This document shows positions 38,475 through 50,798 of a DNA stretch of 64,000 bases, one piece after another. The position numbers and the translations under genes were made by a program. This DNA is from Gossypium raimondii. Lineage: Eukaryota; Streptophyta; Magnoliopsida; Malvales; Malvaceae. Below the pieces are notes generated by a model, which did not search any database, was not told the DNA's origin, and worked only from the letters and a program-made list of their open reading frames with translations. Numbering within the stretch: position 1 is the stretch's first letter; every line of letters begins with the position of its first letter. The DNA lies in the NCBI RefSeq assembly GCF_025698545.1, contig NC_068577.1, positions 4,559,501 through 4,623,500 on the forward strand, written 5' to 3'.

Positions 38475-39266
38475 TTATGCTAATGAAGAATCCAGTTTCT
38501 CTTTCTTGGCGATCAAGAAACGTGGTTTCTTGGTCGGCAATGGGCTTTGGACCTCTTCTTCATCTGGGTACATTTGACTGAACTCCGGCAAGGCCGGCAA
38601 GTTGAGGTCAAAGTCAAAGTCGACTGCACGGTGGTTGTGGCTCAACGCGCCCCCATCCGAAGAAGTCACCCCGCTAACGCTAACGCTACCGCTGTTGTTG
38701 TTATTTTTGTTGTTGTTGTTGTTGTTGTTGCCACCTTCGTAGTGGCAGCGTTTATGACCACCCAAGGCTTGGCCTGTAGGGAAACTCTTGTGGCAGATGG
38801 AACACTCGTGAAGCCTACCGCTGCTGGTGGCGGTGGTGGCGGTGCTGGTTGTTGATGGGTTATCGACGTTGGCGGCGGCGGTGGTGGTAGCGGCGTCGGC
38901 GGAAAGGGGTTTGCGGTGGCTGGCTTTATGACCGCCCAAAGCTTGATAAGAAGGGAACGCCTTGTCACAAACACTACACTTGTAAGACAACTTCAAAGCA
39001 GGCGGCGGCGGAGGCGGTGACGACGAAGAGGAAGACCGACGAATAACATCAAGATCAGCACCGGAAGAGCCGCGAGCGAGCATGATGAGACAAAGAGCGA
39101 GGTACTCTTCTTCGGTGGTGGGTTGAAGTTCAACAGCAGCAGGAGAGTCGCCACGTTGTCGCTTCGAACGCTTGCCTTTCTTCCATGTCTCGACGTAATT
39201 GTTGTCCACGTCATCGTATTTGTTGGTGAAAGGCGTCGCCGGCGAGTTCAGAGCTTCAAGCGCCAT
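38475..39266 (-). CDS. ZAT10: C2H2 zinc-finger repressor, ZAT10/STZ type (263 aa, intronless)
   Basis: Nuclear transcription repressor of the C1-2i class; relatives act in cold, salt, drought and oxidative-stress responses (family knowledge). It starts MALEALNSP, the class hallmark; I chose this Met because the TATA box lies about 120 bp upstream. The open frame extends further upstream but has no family homology there. In order: basic NLS-like KRSKRQR (32-38), L-box [13 protein letters not shown] (52-64), proline run (84-89), finger 1 with C97, C100, H113, H117 and QALGGH, finger 2 with C155, C158, H171, H175 and QALGGH, asparagine run (180-191), EAR motif DFDLNLP (218-224). No intron, as usual for the class. 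AZF-type paralogs are the alternative. Confidence 0.94.
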   Translation of the reverse strand: MALEALNSPATPFTNKYDDVDNNYVETWKKGKRSKRQRGDSPAAVELQPTTEEEYLALCLIMLARGSSGADLDVIRRSSSSSSPPPPPPALKLSYKCSVCDKAFPSYQALGGHKASHRKPLSADAATTTAAANVDNPSTTSTATTATSSGRLHECSICHKSFPTGQALGGHKRCHYEGGNNNNNNNKNNNNSGSVSVSGVTSSDGGALSHNHRAVDFDFDLNLPALPEFSQMYPDEEEVQSPLPTKKPRFLIAKKEKLDSSLA

Positions 39267-39379
39267 ATCAAATACTTCCGAATCCCTTCGAGTTTGAGAG
39301 CAAAAACAGAGAGCTAAAAGTAAGCTTTTTTGGAGGGGTTTAATCTGTGGGGTGTGGTGTGAGAGACTGAGTGAAAAGG

Positions 39380-39392
39380 GTAATATATAAAG
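39380..39392 (-). promoter_or_regulatory. TATA box of the ZAT10-type gene
   Basis: The minus strand reads TTTATATATTACC here, about 120 bp upstream of the start codon at 39266. A start of transcription some 30 bp downstream would leave a 5' leader of roughly 85-90 bases. Confidence 0.65.
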
Positions 39393-39479
39393 GGAAGGGA
39401 GGGTGGTAGCTAAGAGGGAAGTGAAGTGGGTCAACTACGAAGAAAAGGGAAGGAGGGTGTATTGGGGGAAATAGTGTGG

Positions 39480-40338
39480 GGGGATGCTCTCATGAGGTGG
39501 CGACTATGCCTTCATATGACTGCTTCCAAGTCAATTCAATGCTACTAGTAACACGCCTCCCCTTATTAATTTCCTGTAGAATTAGTGTCTAAATAAATCA
39601 CATGTGAGTTTAACTGATTAATATTTAAATTTAATTTGATAATTATTGAGATGGATTATTGTATATTGCAAAATTATACTTTTACCCTTATTATGTAAAA
39701 GGAGGTTAATTACAAACGAGTTCAAATTTGAACACCTTAATTATGTCTTAAGTTGAGTATCGAGTCCAAATTTCAAATCAACCTCAAATTGGTCACTATA
39801 CAAACTCGTCTCTACTTGATTACACCTCTATCCAGAATTCGAGAGTTCAATCTAATTAATACGATGATTCGAGTTTGAGATCACTCCAACCCCAACAATC
39901 CAAGTCTAACTAATGGATGTAAACTTAAAAGTGAAGAATTGATTATAACCCAATTGGGGTTAATTTACAATTTAGGGGGTACATGTGTAATTAAGCCGCC
40001 GCAATCAATTTAGAAAGGGTAAACGAAACCGCTCGAGTATGGGGGGTCTGTTAGTGCGTGTCCACCACGACTCATTTGGTCAAAATCTGATCTCAATTTG
40101 GCTTGTAAGGTACAAGTGAATTTCAAACTCTTTCCATATTAATTTTCATAAATATCTTGGCGTCTACTTTTCTATTTATTTAAATTTATTTTAAATAATT
40201 ATTTTTTTATAAACTTCCCAAACTATATTACCCTAAATTCTTAATTATTTATTTATTTACTTCAAAAAAAATTAATAAATTTTGGGGAAGTTTTTAAATT
40301 TTACAAGTAGGTTAAATATTAATTCGTAACAAAATATC
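39480..40338. other. Upstream flank of the ZAT10-type gene, otherwise empty
   Basis: Includes the distal promoter of the minus-strand zinc-finger gene. I saw no recognisable transposon end or ORF. Confidence 0.35.
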
Positions 40339-41167
40339 CTACATTACTAGAGGCGGTTGTGTGAAGACGTGAACCCCAATTGTGCAATCCCTAGCCCATT
40401 TAGACGCTGCATCTGTCTCTATGTTCGTCGTCCTTAGCACATGCCTGATATCCTAATTTGAACTTGTCAATCCCTCTTCATCCAGTTACAAATCTCCAAA
40501 ACCATCTTACGAGTCCCCACCCTCCCTGTTCCAAGTATTGAATTCACTGCAATCTTGCTATCACTCTTTATCCCACGCTATTTTGATCCCATCCAAAATC
40601 GCTTGAAGTTCAGCTTTCAATACCAAGCTCACCCCTAAATTACAACTATAACCAACCACCCAATCTCCCTTACGGCCTCTCACAAAACCCTCAACCGTAG
40701 TATTACCAAACTTAGCATCAACCCCACCATTAGTATTCGACTTAACCCATCCAATCAGAGGTTTTTCCCAACACACAGAACTTCGTTGCTGTAACATCGC
40801 CCAAGACCAACTAGTCATGACAATATTATCTGTGCTAAGATGTTGGTCAGTGAATATCACCAAGTTCATACCTTTCCACAACCTTCATACGACATTAGCA
40901 AACATAATTTCCCACCTTACCCCCTTAACTAACAAATTATCATCATTCTTAGTATTTATCATAAACCAATGTTCAAAATCAAGGGTAATGAAACCATTAG
41001 ACAAACCATGGGGAACTAACTTTTTCCAAACTGCTTGCGCTGATGGACAAGTTCTTAGAGCATGGTCAATATTTTTCTAACACATTGCCACACATATAGC
41101 ATGACCCATCATCGGATAATCCCCTTCTGATAATTGTAATATATTTTAACCTTGACCAAAATCCCGT
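40339..41167 (-). pseudogene. LINE remnant: zinc-binding RT segment and RNase H domain
   Basis: On the minus strand the order is that of the 3' end of a plant non-LTR retrotransposon ORF2. First comes the zf-RVT segment (RRGLSDDGSCYMCGN, then DHALRTCPSAQAVWKKL), then a linker, then an RNase H domain (GWVKSNTNGGVD..., LKAELQAILDGIKIAW, SDSKIAVNSI, and finally HVLRTTNIETDAASKWARD) up to a stop at 40339. The reading frame breaks at an A-run near 41070, by a stop in the linker near 40890, by a shift near 40560 and again near 40440. It is not functional. No poly(A) tail is visible. Confidence 0.82.
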
Positions 41168-41890
41168 ATAATTTATACAATATTATAAAATGTAAAAAAA
41201 AAAACATATATATATTAGTATAAACATGTATGTATATATTTAAAAATAAAATAATATCAACTTTTTAACTCTATTTGTGGAAGTGTCGGGACAAATTCAA
41301 AAAAAAAAAAATTTATTCGTTATAACTGTAAAAGCACTTGTCTTAACATTCAAGAAATCTAATTTGGCACCAGCATAAGTTCTTTGTTTCAAATTATAAA
41401 TAAATAAATAAATAGGTTCCATTTCTTCTTAATTTCATCTTCCCAATGAGTCTCCATGTTGAAGGGTTACTGCGTTACTGGCCAACCAAATAATATTTAA
41501 AAAAACAAAGGGTGTTGATGACGTGGCTAAATTTAATTGGTTTAGGGTGAAATTGTGCTAGATTTTGGTAGTTTACGATACATGGCTGGTTGGTGGCATC
41601 TAGAAAGACAGCTCAATTAAAATCCCCAGAAACATCCATAATTAGCCACGTGTGGGATCTGGAAAACCCATCTTCCGTGTTTTCTAGAATAAACTAACCT
41701 ACCTTCTATTTTACTCCCTTTTTGAATTTTCCAATCTTTTTCAAACATCAAGAAATTTCTCTATTAAAGGGGTAATATCAGTTTCAGTCCCTTAATTTGA
41801 TGACTACTTCAATTTTGGTATTAAATTTGTCAACCACATCCATTTTTATCCCTAAATTTGGATTATTCCGTCAAGATTTAAAAGAATGAT
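41168..41890. other. Gene-free intergenic DNA
   Basis: AT-rich, with short A-runs and an AAAT microsatellite at about 41395-41413. The stretch 41770-41880 carries the TTTCAGTCCC...TTTGGTATTAAATTTG wording of the window's foldback MITEs. Nothing else was seen. Confidence 0.35.
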
Positions 41891-41891
41891 T

Positions 41892-42007
41892 TTTTTATAC
41901 AATGTTTAAAATTATTCATAACCTCTTCTCACTCGTAAAGAAGAGGATAAACGCACTCGAATTTATGTCCTCCTACCCTGTTAACAATGTTGTTCTAAAT
42001 CAAGACA
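41892..42007 (-). mobile_element. tRNA-derived SINE, copy 5 (diverged)
   Basis: On the minus strand it contains AGGAGGACATAAATTCGAGTGCG and then the tail ATTTTAAACATTGTA. The tRNA-like 5' part is diverged. Confidence 0.5.
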
Positions 42008-42009
42008 AA

Positions 42010-43898
42010 ATTTCAGAGTACCATATCATCGAACTTTTATATTTTTCAAGTTCAGAGATAAATTTTGAATTAATTGCCAAGTTTAAGTGCCAAAACAGAC
42101 CCAAAAAAGTACATATTTTTTAAAAATTGTTGGTATGTATTCTTTTATCAAAAATAACTTGATTAATATAAATTTATTTTAAAAAAATTAGATATGTGTT
42201 TTAAATTTTAATTATTTAATTTGGATTTTAATTTTAAGGCTAATTTAGAGTGATGGGTATTTATGTAAATTCAGAGAGGAGTGGAGCTAAGTAGAGTGCA
42301 GTAATAGAAGAGAGTGGGGAGCAACAGTGGCTTAACAGAATGCGAAACCGACATGCCATACGGCACGCAACGCGCTTTGATTGGGTGAGACTTACACGTG
42401 TCACCTTTTTAGGTTCCTTTTTGAACTAACTTTCACATGTTTGAAAAATACTAAATAATCATCACATAACCGAACTACTAAATCTTTCGATGCCGTCCAT
42501 TTATTTGGAATCTCTACTTTCACGCCACGTGGATTTCTAAATCTTCTCTTTAACACGTGGCATCTCTATCCCCCCCATTCTTAATTTCGCCAATCCACCC
42601 CAAAACTATGGTCTAATTTTTAATTTGGTCATTCAATTCCAAAACTTTTTAATTGAGTTCTCAAAACATCAATTTAAGCCCTTGTGTTAGATTAGTTGCC
42701 AATTTGGGCATTGAGTTCTAGCTCGGGTTTGACATTAAGCTTATTTAAAACACATGAATCAAATTTTAAATACTTATATACTTCTTTTATAGACGAGTTG
42801 TATCTAACATATTAAAAAAGTCAAATTTTGTTATTAGTCCCTATATTATTTTAAATTGTTGATTTAGTCTTTGTACTTTTTGAATTGGTCAATTTTTTAC
42901 CTATATTTTTTTAATATTAAATTTTCAATCTTGATCCAAACTGTAGAAGTTAAAACAAATTCAATTGTATATAATATATATGATTTAATTCGGTTAATTA
43001 CCCGATTTTAAATTGAATTAACTGATAATCAAAATTTCAAAAAATCATTAATCGGCCATCGACCGATTAATCTAATTAAATCGGTTCTGTCGGTTAATTC
43101 AGTTTCAACCGAACTATGAACACCCTTAACTTTAATAATTCAATTAAAATATTTTAAAGTTTATAAATAAATTTAAAATGTAAGTCATAGTTTGAGGACC
43201 GATAATGAATTTACCCCTTTTTTATTCGCACTTGGAAAGGAAGTGAGAAGTGGAGAATTCTAGCGGCTCTAAAGTGTGTTGGATTGGTTTTAAGTTGACG
43301 TGTGAGTTTGGCAGTGACGACTGATGTGTAAGCTGGTATAAATAATAGGGTTTATCCAAATTACTTCTATTTCACATTGGTATTAAAAATTAATAATTTT
43401 TCTAATTTGATCATCGATGAAATTAAATTGGGATTTCTTTAAATTGTGATTACGTTGATCATCTGAAATTTAAAGATTCATATAAAATCTAAAAATTAAA
43501 AAAAATATGTATATAAATTTTATATTTGTTTAATCTTTAGGTGATGTCATGACATAATCTAGAAATGCCCGTCATCACATTTTAGCGAAATCTAAGTTCA
43601 GTGATCAATTTGAAAGAAAACTATTGAATTTCAGGAATAATGGATCTGATTATCAAATTTATCGAACAAACTTTACACTAACCCTAAATAATAGTATGAA
43701 CTTTTGAAGTTCATTATATATTTGACTTTGAATTATGTAAAATGGGCAATTAAATAGAGAAAAATATAGTAAAATCAACAAAAGAATATTTTAAACATTT
43801 TGTGTTGAAAATAAGTGAAATTCTTAAGATTCTAAAGTATGAAAACGTTTTTTAATTTTAAATACAATGCCTCACGATATGCTTTCTAATTATATGTT
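42010..43898. other. Intergenic DNA with a hAT-type end and a MITE half
   Basis: 42825-42960 is a half-copy of the foldback family of 20147-20620 (TTAGTCCCTATATTATTTT...GATTTAGTC). The stretch 42985-43130 is rich in CGGTTAATT and ends CTATGAACACCCTTA, which is the end style of another plant hAT-like family, without a visible partner end. No gene was found. Confidence 0.4.
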
Positions 43899-44040
43899 CT
43901 TTTTGACATAATGCTTAAAATTACTTATAGTCCCTCCTCAACCCATAAATAGGAGGACAATTTGCTTCAATGCACTCGAACTTACGTCCTCCTGTATTGG
44001 CAATAATACCCATAGTAATCGAACTAATACTCAATCGACT
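43899..44040 (-). mobile_element. tRNA-derived SINE, copy 6
   Basis: Near full-length copy. The minus strand reads GTCGATTGAGTATTAGTTCG, AGTTCGAGTGC at the B-box position, CTCCTATTTATGGGTTGAGG and finally TTATGTCAAAAAG. It is one of the clearest members of the family. Confidence 0.72.
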
Positions 44041-46690
44041 AAGAAATGGAAATATAAATTAGCAATATTTACAGTAGGATATAAATAGTAATGCAAAAAT
44101 GATAAGATATGGTCCACGTAGACATGTCATAATTTCAGTGAGTTTTGGCCAATTGGATCAGCATTAAGGAAATATGAAATGAATGCCAACAGGGTTACAC
44201 GTAAATCAAACTGTGTGCTACCTCCATGGTCTTTAAGTTACGGCATCTATGGCCTCAAACAATAATAAACCATACCATAATTTTTGAACTTAGCATTTTT
44301 TTTCCAATTTGATACCTAAACTTTGTTGGGTCCAATTTAGTATCTAACATTAACACTTTTTCTTAATTTGGTATCTAAACTTTTTTTGCCCCAATTTGGT
44401 ACCTGAATGTGACATTTTTTGCCTTAATTTGGTACGTAAATTTATTAAATGTTATACAAGTTACACAAAACACTAGCAGTGTGTTTCTTTTTTTGTTATG
44501 CTACAAAAATATTGTCGGAGGAAATTCATGTTAAAAATGGGTATTGAGCTATGCTTAACAATTAATATTAAATATGAAAAAAGAGAGTTTTAAAACCCAA
44601 ATTAAAAGAAATTCATTGTTTTTAATTAAATAAATAAAATAATTGAACATATAATACCAAAAATATCATATCATCTCATCATATGTTGATTATACATTGA
44701 TTATTTTTCTAACTCATAAAAAGATAACATTGTTAGTATATTGGAGTAATTTGTATAATGTTTGACAAGTTCAAGTACCATTTGTTCTTGTTGTGAAATT
44801 GTGACGTTCTTTCTTCTTTTTAAGACGGTTTTAAGAGTTCAACTTACATGTGATTTTATCATTATTATTTGAATTTATTGTGACCTAGGTTGTGTGATTG
44901 AATAAAGGTAAAATAAAAATTCACATCATCACTTTAATGGCAGCAATTAACGGTACTATCAATTTCGAATCATTGATAACATTATAAAAATAGAGGAATC
45001 AAATCACACCAAATTAAAGTAAAGAGATCAAATCCCAAATTTCAATATAGTAAATAGACTAAAACAGCAATTAGACATTTTTAAATCTAAGCCTTTAAGT
45101 AATAAAAACAATAATTTAGGCCGGATCCCATTAGTCTAAAGTACCAAAAACAAAACCGCCCAGCTCTGGTCTAACAAGAATCGAGCTTGGTGTGTAGTAA
45201 AAAAATGAATTACAAATTTTTGAAAAGGTTTACTTTACAAGTTTGGGATTTTTGACAGGACTAAACTATAATTTTACCATCTTTTGAAGCCAAGATCTTT
45301 GATCAAACCTTATCGAAACTAAAGGAATCATGGGAGTAATGAAGAAATGTAGTAGTCAGCAATGTTTTAGAGTGAAAGCATTAGAAAAATGTATGAAGTA
45401 AAAGGTGATGAGGTCATTCCTCACATAATCACTTGCATCACATGTGAAACCTAAAGAAGAATGGGTTGCTAAAGTTGATGGGTCAAAATGTGAAATTTGA
45501 TTTTCATGGAGGCTTTTGGATCCATAGACTTTGACCAAATGGGGGTTTTGTTTAATCGGGTTTTAAGGAGACCTTTTTGGTATTAATTTGACTAAAAATC
45601 CCATTTGCATGTAATATTATATCCATACATAATTTACTTGTACAAATGAATCTGTTTGGATAAGGGAACACCACCCATCTTACCCACTCTACATCACAGG
45701 CTGCTATGCAATGGATTTGACCTAATGTATTATTCTGTACTTGGGTTGAATTTTAAATTAGTTGGACTAATAAAATGTCTTGATTTGAATGATAGTGTAA
45801 TTTGAGGATTATTGAAAAGTTTTGAAATTTATAAATCAATTTAAAATTTAAGAGAGAATATACTTTAAGGTGAAAGTAGAGTACAAGCTCCTGTATTCTT
45901 GAAAATTGAGCAAAACGATTATTTTATATATTATATATCTGACCCATTTACCCAAACCCACTTCTTTTATCAAATATTCTAAATATTTCTAACAGAAGGA
46001 GATAATTGAAACGTTTTAAAGTTTATGTATTAATTTAAAATTAAACCCATAATTTAATAGTTATATATGCAATTAACTTTAAAGGTAATAATAGTACTAA
46101 AAAAGTTTAAGGTAAACTACACTAACTATGAGCAAGCCTTGTTTTAATTATTTAACTAAAAAATTTATAATTTTGATCACTAATATTTTCGAAATTGTTT
46201 TTTTTTTTTATCAGCTGATGGTTAAGTGACCAATGAAACTATGATGTGATTAGGTCTAATAACAATTTAATCCTTAGCTTTTAAATAATGAGGTCTTGAC
46301 CATGTTGAAAAGGTTGAGGCTCGAAGATTTTTATCCAAATTTATAAATTTACCATGAGTGAACTTTGTCCAAATTTACTATAATGTAAATCACACTTGAT
46401 TGTTGACTTCCGATTTGAAGTCAACGAATTTATTAGTCCAAGTAATATTTGGGGCTACTGGGTTTAGATGGTTAGGGTTCACAAAAAGAGAGAGCTCGTT
46501 TTCATTGTGGTTAAAAATATTCGCTATTTGGCTTGGTTTTTTCTTTAATTTATAAAAAACGTGTTCAATGAGAAATTAAAAATTTATCAAAATGTGCTAG
46601 CAGTTTACTTTTCTTTATGCTACAAATCATCTAGTAATATTTTTCAACAGAAAGTGGAATATGATTCAAAAAAAAAAAAAAAAACTGGAA
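44041..46690. other. Gene-free intergenic DNA with decayed MITE sequence
   Basis: 44270-44470 repeats the phrase TTTGGTA(C/T)CTAAACTTT several times, a dispersed MITE wording also found at 49740-49990 and 57269-57791. A 60-codon minus-strand frame at 45356-45538 has no domain. No gene is supported. Confidence 0.35.
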
Positions 46691-46699
46691 ATTTTTTTA

Positions 46700-46987
46700 T
46701 GTGCTTGGTAAGATTTATGAAAAAGTGAAGAAAAAAAATTAACTCATTTCATTCATTTGCTTGGTAGAATTAGAATAATAAGATTTAATTTCATTTAAGA
46801 ATAACGCACGCTTTAATCTCACTAATTTTCTCTCCTCCTATCATTCCAATTTGGAATGATTTGCTTTTACACGCTACGATGAAAAATAATAAGTTTTCTC
46901 TTTTTTCTTTCCTCTCACTTTTCTTCTTACCAAGCATACTCAAAATGTACTTTCTTTCTACTTTTCTACTTGACCAAACACACCCTA
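46700..46987. mobile_element. Probable MITE, ends TTGGTA / ACCAAACACACCCTAA
   Basis: The right end ACCAAACACACCCTAAG is a style common to plant PIF/Harbinger- or hAT-like MITEs. The left side has GTGCTTGGTAAGATTTATG, and TTCCAATTTGGAATGATTT forms a small palindrome inside. The end pairing is imperfect and the class is uncertain. It lies just downstream of BUB3 and may be part of its 3' flank. Confidence 0.35.
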
Positions 46988-47066
46988 AGATCATCGAAGA
47001 CTTACAAAGTGTTCAACATATCACATTTCTCAAATTACCATAAATTATATAGAGATCCTTACTTGG

Positions 47067-49625
47067 CTATGCCGGAGGGTTAGGGTACACTTTTGGTTTC
47101 GGCTTCACTTCTATTTCGTTTACACTTCGAACAAAAATGGCATCCGGTTCATGTCTGCACACAAGACAAAGGATATTAAATTAGTGCTCAGATATTTCTG
47201 AACTATATGGTTTACTTTGAGGTTTTTGCATTTGAGAGAGTGAGTGGGAGTTGTCTTACGGCTTCTCCCCCTCTTCAAACGTGTAACTTGATGCCACAGC
47301 CAACAATCGTCCATCTCTACTGAACGAAAGAGCTGCAATGCTCGTTGGGTACTTTGAGTACTGCAAAAGATCATTTAAAACTGGCAGTAAACTATCGGGC
47401 TTTCACTGTGAAAATAAGACTACAGTTCAATTCAATCACTTACCTGATACAGCCTCTTCTTATTGTTTCCATCCCACACATTAACAAAACCATCACAACC
47501 TCCAGTTGCAAATGTACCATAGCTGCAGGTTGAAAATCAAAGCAGAAATTAGCAATTGTGCGCGTCGGAAGGAGCAGATATTAATTATTTTCAAGATCAA
47601 TTTTTAAGCTTTCAGAAAAAATCGCTTAGTTGAGCCTAACTCGAAAGCATTACCAACAAACTGTAACCTCGTGTCTGAAATGCTAAAAGATTGGAAGTTG
47701 CTAGTAATACAGATTTGCATTTTATTTATTTCTTTCTCAGCAATATTTGAATCAAATAAGAGAAAAATGATCAATCTGTTTTGAAGGCTTCCAATTACTA
47801 ATTCTCATCTGTCCATATCAGCTACTCAAACACAAACAACGGAAGGACAATACTTGCAACATCATATACTTTATACCATCTTAGCATACAAATTGAGGAC
47901 TAATACAGAAACTTACACAGGATGGAATGCAATAGCATTTACTGGATATACAATGTCCCGTCCAGCCTCAGATTTCCGATGGCACTTAAAGGCATATCTA
48001 CAAATGATCCAAAATATCCATTAATAAAAGCAAAAGATAATGAAAAGGGGGTAGGATCAGCTGAAGAACAGATCCAAAGTTCATGTTATACACATAACCA
48101 GCATATACCTCAAGATATACTGCTAAAAGGAAATGACAGATACGTACTTTTTGGCTTGACTGGCCTCTGAAAGATCAAAGAACTCCATTGCCACCCGCCC
48201 TTCAACCGAACTAAGAGCGTATCCTGCATAAAAACTTTTCTAATGAGAAGCAACTTTACCCAAAATAAAAATGACAGAAGAATAAATGGATTACATATCT
48301 AAACATCAACGACTAATGATTTATTTAAATGCTTGTAAAATCTAAGCCTTCCTTTAAATAGTATTTCCTACCTTATAAAAATTTACAAAAGTTTTAGAGG
48401 TTATAACTAGTACCTGTTCCATTCGGATAACATCTCACACACCTAGTTTGATATTTCAATGAAGATTCTCTTCGTTGCTCAGGTTGCGACATATTCCGCA
48501 GGTCGTAAACATTTACTTGTCTTCCTGCAGTTGCCACAACTAAACGATTTCCAACAAGAGATAATGAGTAAACTCGCTCAGGCTGTGGGTATGTGCCAAC
48601 AAGAGTACGCTCCTGGCCACTTGCACCTCTGGGATCCCAACATTTCAATGTCTTGTCCCAACTGCCTGTGATAACTTGCCCTATAACAAACAGAATGAAA
48701 GATTAAGGATTCAGATATCTCTTAAATGAAACGAAAAGCTCTCCTGTATAGTACATTTCCACAACTTAAAATCCATAGGACTAGCAGCTTGATATTCTAA
48801 ATAAGAACTCATATGTTCATTCATACCCAACAGGATTGAGTGGAATTTGTGATTAACATCATTCAAGTACGATTCAACTTGCACCAATCCTTAAAAAAGA
48901 ACACTTTTCATCCTCTCATTTTCTTCTTCAGTTAAACCGAAGTATATAATTCTATTTTCTTTTCGACAAACTTGAAATTTCCGATGCACATTCTACTAGC
49001 AGGTATAAAAATCCTACTTTGAAGGGCCAAATCAAAGGCAAATTATCTTGAAATCCACATTAACTGAAAAGAGAAGAGAAGGTTTGTAATTTTAACCAAC
49101 CTGCTGCATAAGAGTACTCTATACAACGCACGGGAGCATCATGTCTACCTAAAATATCCTCCTTTCCATGGCTAAACACTATCCTGCAAAGCTAACAGCT
49201 CAATTTTAAGCTTAATTCCAAAATTCAATTTCCAAAACATTCTCGAGAATCAAACAGAAAAAGAAAAAGGAAACAGCCAAAGCTTCATTAACTAACCTCC
49301 TAACCGTATTATCAGCGCTGGCACTAAACCCAGAGGAATCATCATGGAAGCAACAATCGAGTACAGGCCCACCGTGCATGAACTCTCCTCGTAATGAATC
49401 GGCACTCGCGTCATACAATCTCACAGTCTATTATTAAAAATCTGTTAGCTGGAAATTAAAGGAAACTTTAAAGATTTGAAAGGTATTTTGATGGTGAGGG
49501 AGCACCTTATCCCATGAGGAGACGAGTAGGTGATCGCTGTGGTTGGAGAATCGGAGGTTCGAGATCCCATCCGTCGGAGGGTTGGAGAGCTCGCGTCCCG
49601 GTGCCGGCGGCTGGGCGGATGTCAT
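47067..49625 (-). CDS. BUB3: Mitotic checkpoint WD40 protein BUB3 (9 exons, 341 aa)
   Basis: Seven-bladed WD40 propeller that binds GLEBS motifs of BUB1/BUBR1-like and other partners at kinetochores in the spindle assembly checkpoint (family knowledge). Exons: 49506-49625, 49297-49427, 49101-49183, 48414-48680, 48148-48223, 47917-47997, 47444-47522, 47260-47360 and 47067-47154. All have GT-AG introns and the phases add to 341 codons plus TAG. It starts [17 protein letters not shown] and ends [10 protein letters not shown], as plant BUB3.1/BUB3.2 do. Blades are visible as LLVSSWDK (residues 34-40), [36 protein letters not shown] and LLAVASS. The length fits the family (about 340). I see no defect. 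Which BUB3 paralog it is cannot be told. Confidence 0.96.
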
Positions 49626-49739
49626 CACTTGATTGGGCCGTTGGAGAGGTAAACGGACTGACGGGTGAGAGCTTTTAGGGTTTCAGAGAGTGTGCAGTGT
49701 GGAAAGAGAGAGGGAAGGAGATTTGAAAATAAACCATAA

Positions 49740-50270
49740 ATAAATAAGGGTTAATATAATATTTGGCCCCTGAAATTTTAATTAGGTCGATTGTGGTACC
49801 TGTAGTTTTTCTTTCACTTTGGTACCTAAACTTAAAAACTAGATACATTTTGGTTTTGAACTCGGATTTCAATTCATCGAGTTTTGATGATGTGGTACTA
49901 TAACTTTTACATCTTCCGAATCTAAACACCAAAATGAACCTAATTGTTAAATTCAAATACCAAAATGAACAAAAAATTGTATAATTACTGACGTGAATTT
50001 AGTTTAGGTTCAAAGGTCAAAAATTCCATTAGCGCAATAAATAAATATATTTAATAAATTTATAAAAGGTCCTTGTACTTTGCGTTTTGATCTATTTAGT
50101 CTTTGATACTTTTTGAAACATATATCTAGTCTCGAGGTGAATATATTTTCATCAATTCTGTCAAACAATTTGATATATATTTTTTAAAAGTATACAATGA
50201 CGTGGTATAGACGTGTCTTATAATTATATTAGACCCGATATAGCCTTTTCAATCAATTTACTCGCAAGGT
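49740..50270. other. BUB3 upstream region with a decayed MITE
   Basis: 49740-49990 carries AATATTTGGCCCCTGAAATT and TTTGGTACCTAAACTT wording with partial inverted pairing to ACACCAAAATGAACC and related words. It lies within about 120-370 bp of the BUB3 start codon and so may overlap its promoter. The rest is anonymous. Confidence 0.4.
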
Positions 50271-50319
50271 TTAGTTTTGCACCAACAATTAAATATGATC
50301 TTGGTGATCTCCGTGACAC

Positions 50320-50790
50320 ATCTTATATGGGCTTTCTAATCCTCATAAAGCTTGGTCACAAATAGGTTATTTTTTTACATGTGGCGGTACAGCTATATTA
50401 TAACGGTTTGTAAAGCAAACAATAATTTCTACTTCATCAAACCATTCAGAAATATTAGCTTTTCATGAAGCAGATCTTTAAATACCTGTGGGTACAAACT
50501 ATGGTTCAACATATTAGAAAAACATGTGGATTGTTTGCTGAAAATGGCAGGCCAACAATATTGCATGAAGATAATGCTGCATGTATTTCGACCATATAAA
50601 GTGGGAGTGGGATAGGACTAAATATATTTTTTCAAAATTTTCTACATTCATGAACTTTTGAAAATGAGTGTCAATCTGTTCACAAAAGCATTGCTAGCTT
50701 CAATTTTCAAGAAACTCGTGCATAATATCAGAATGCAGTCGGTGTAAATTGGTTGCATTTGAGGGGAAGGTTCTTGTAAATATTATGTTT
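50320..50790 (+). pseudogene. Ty1/copia polyprotein remnant (RNase H end)
   Basis: Translation on the plus strand gives PHKAWSQIGYFFTCGGTAI, KQTIISTSSNHSEILAFHEA, QHIRKTCGLFAENGRPTIL, HEDNAACIS and a final FTKAL-like stretch. This is the conserved RNase H region and tail of plant copia pol. Several stops and at least two frame changes break it. No LTR was found next to it. It lies between VSR and BUB3, antisense to both. Confidence 0.82.
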
Positions 50791-50798
50791 TTTTCCTT

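Noticed and set aside
39267..39434. N-terminal extension of the zinc-finger protein by 56 residues
   Set aside because: The extension lies across the TATA box and the expected transcript start and has no family similarity. Related proteins start at MALEAL.
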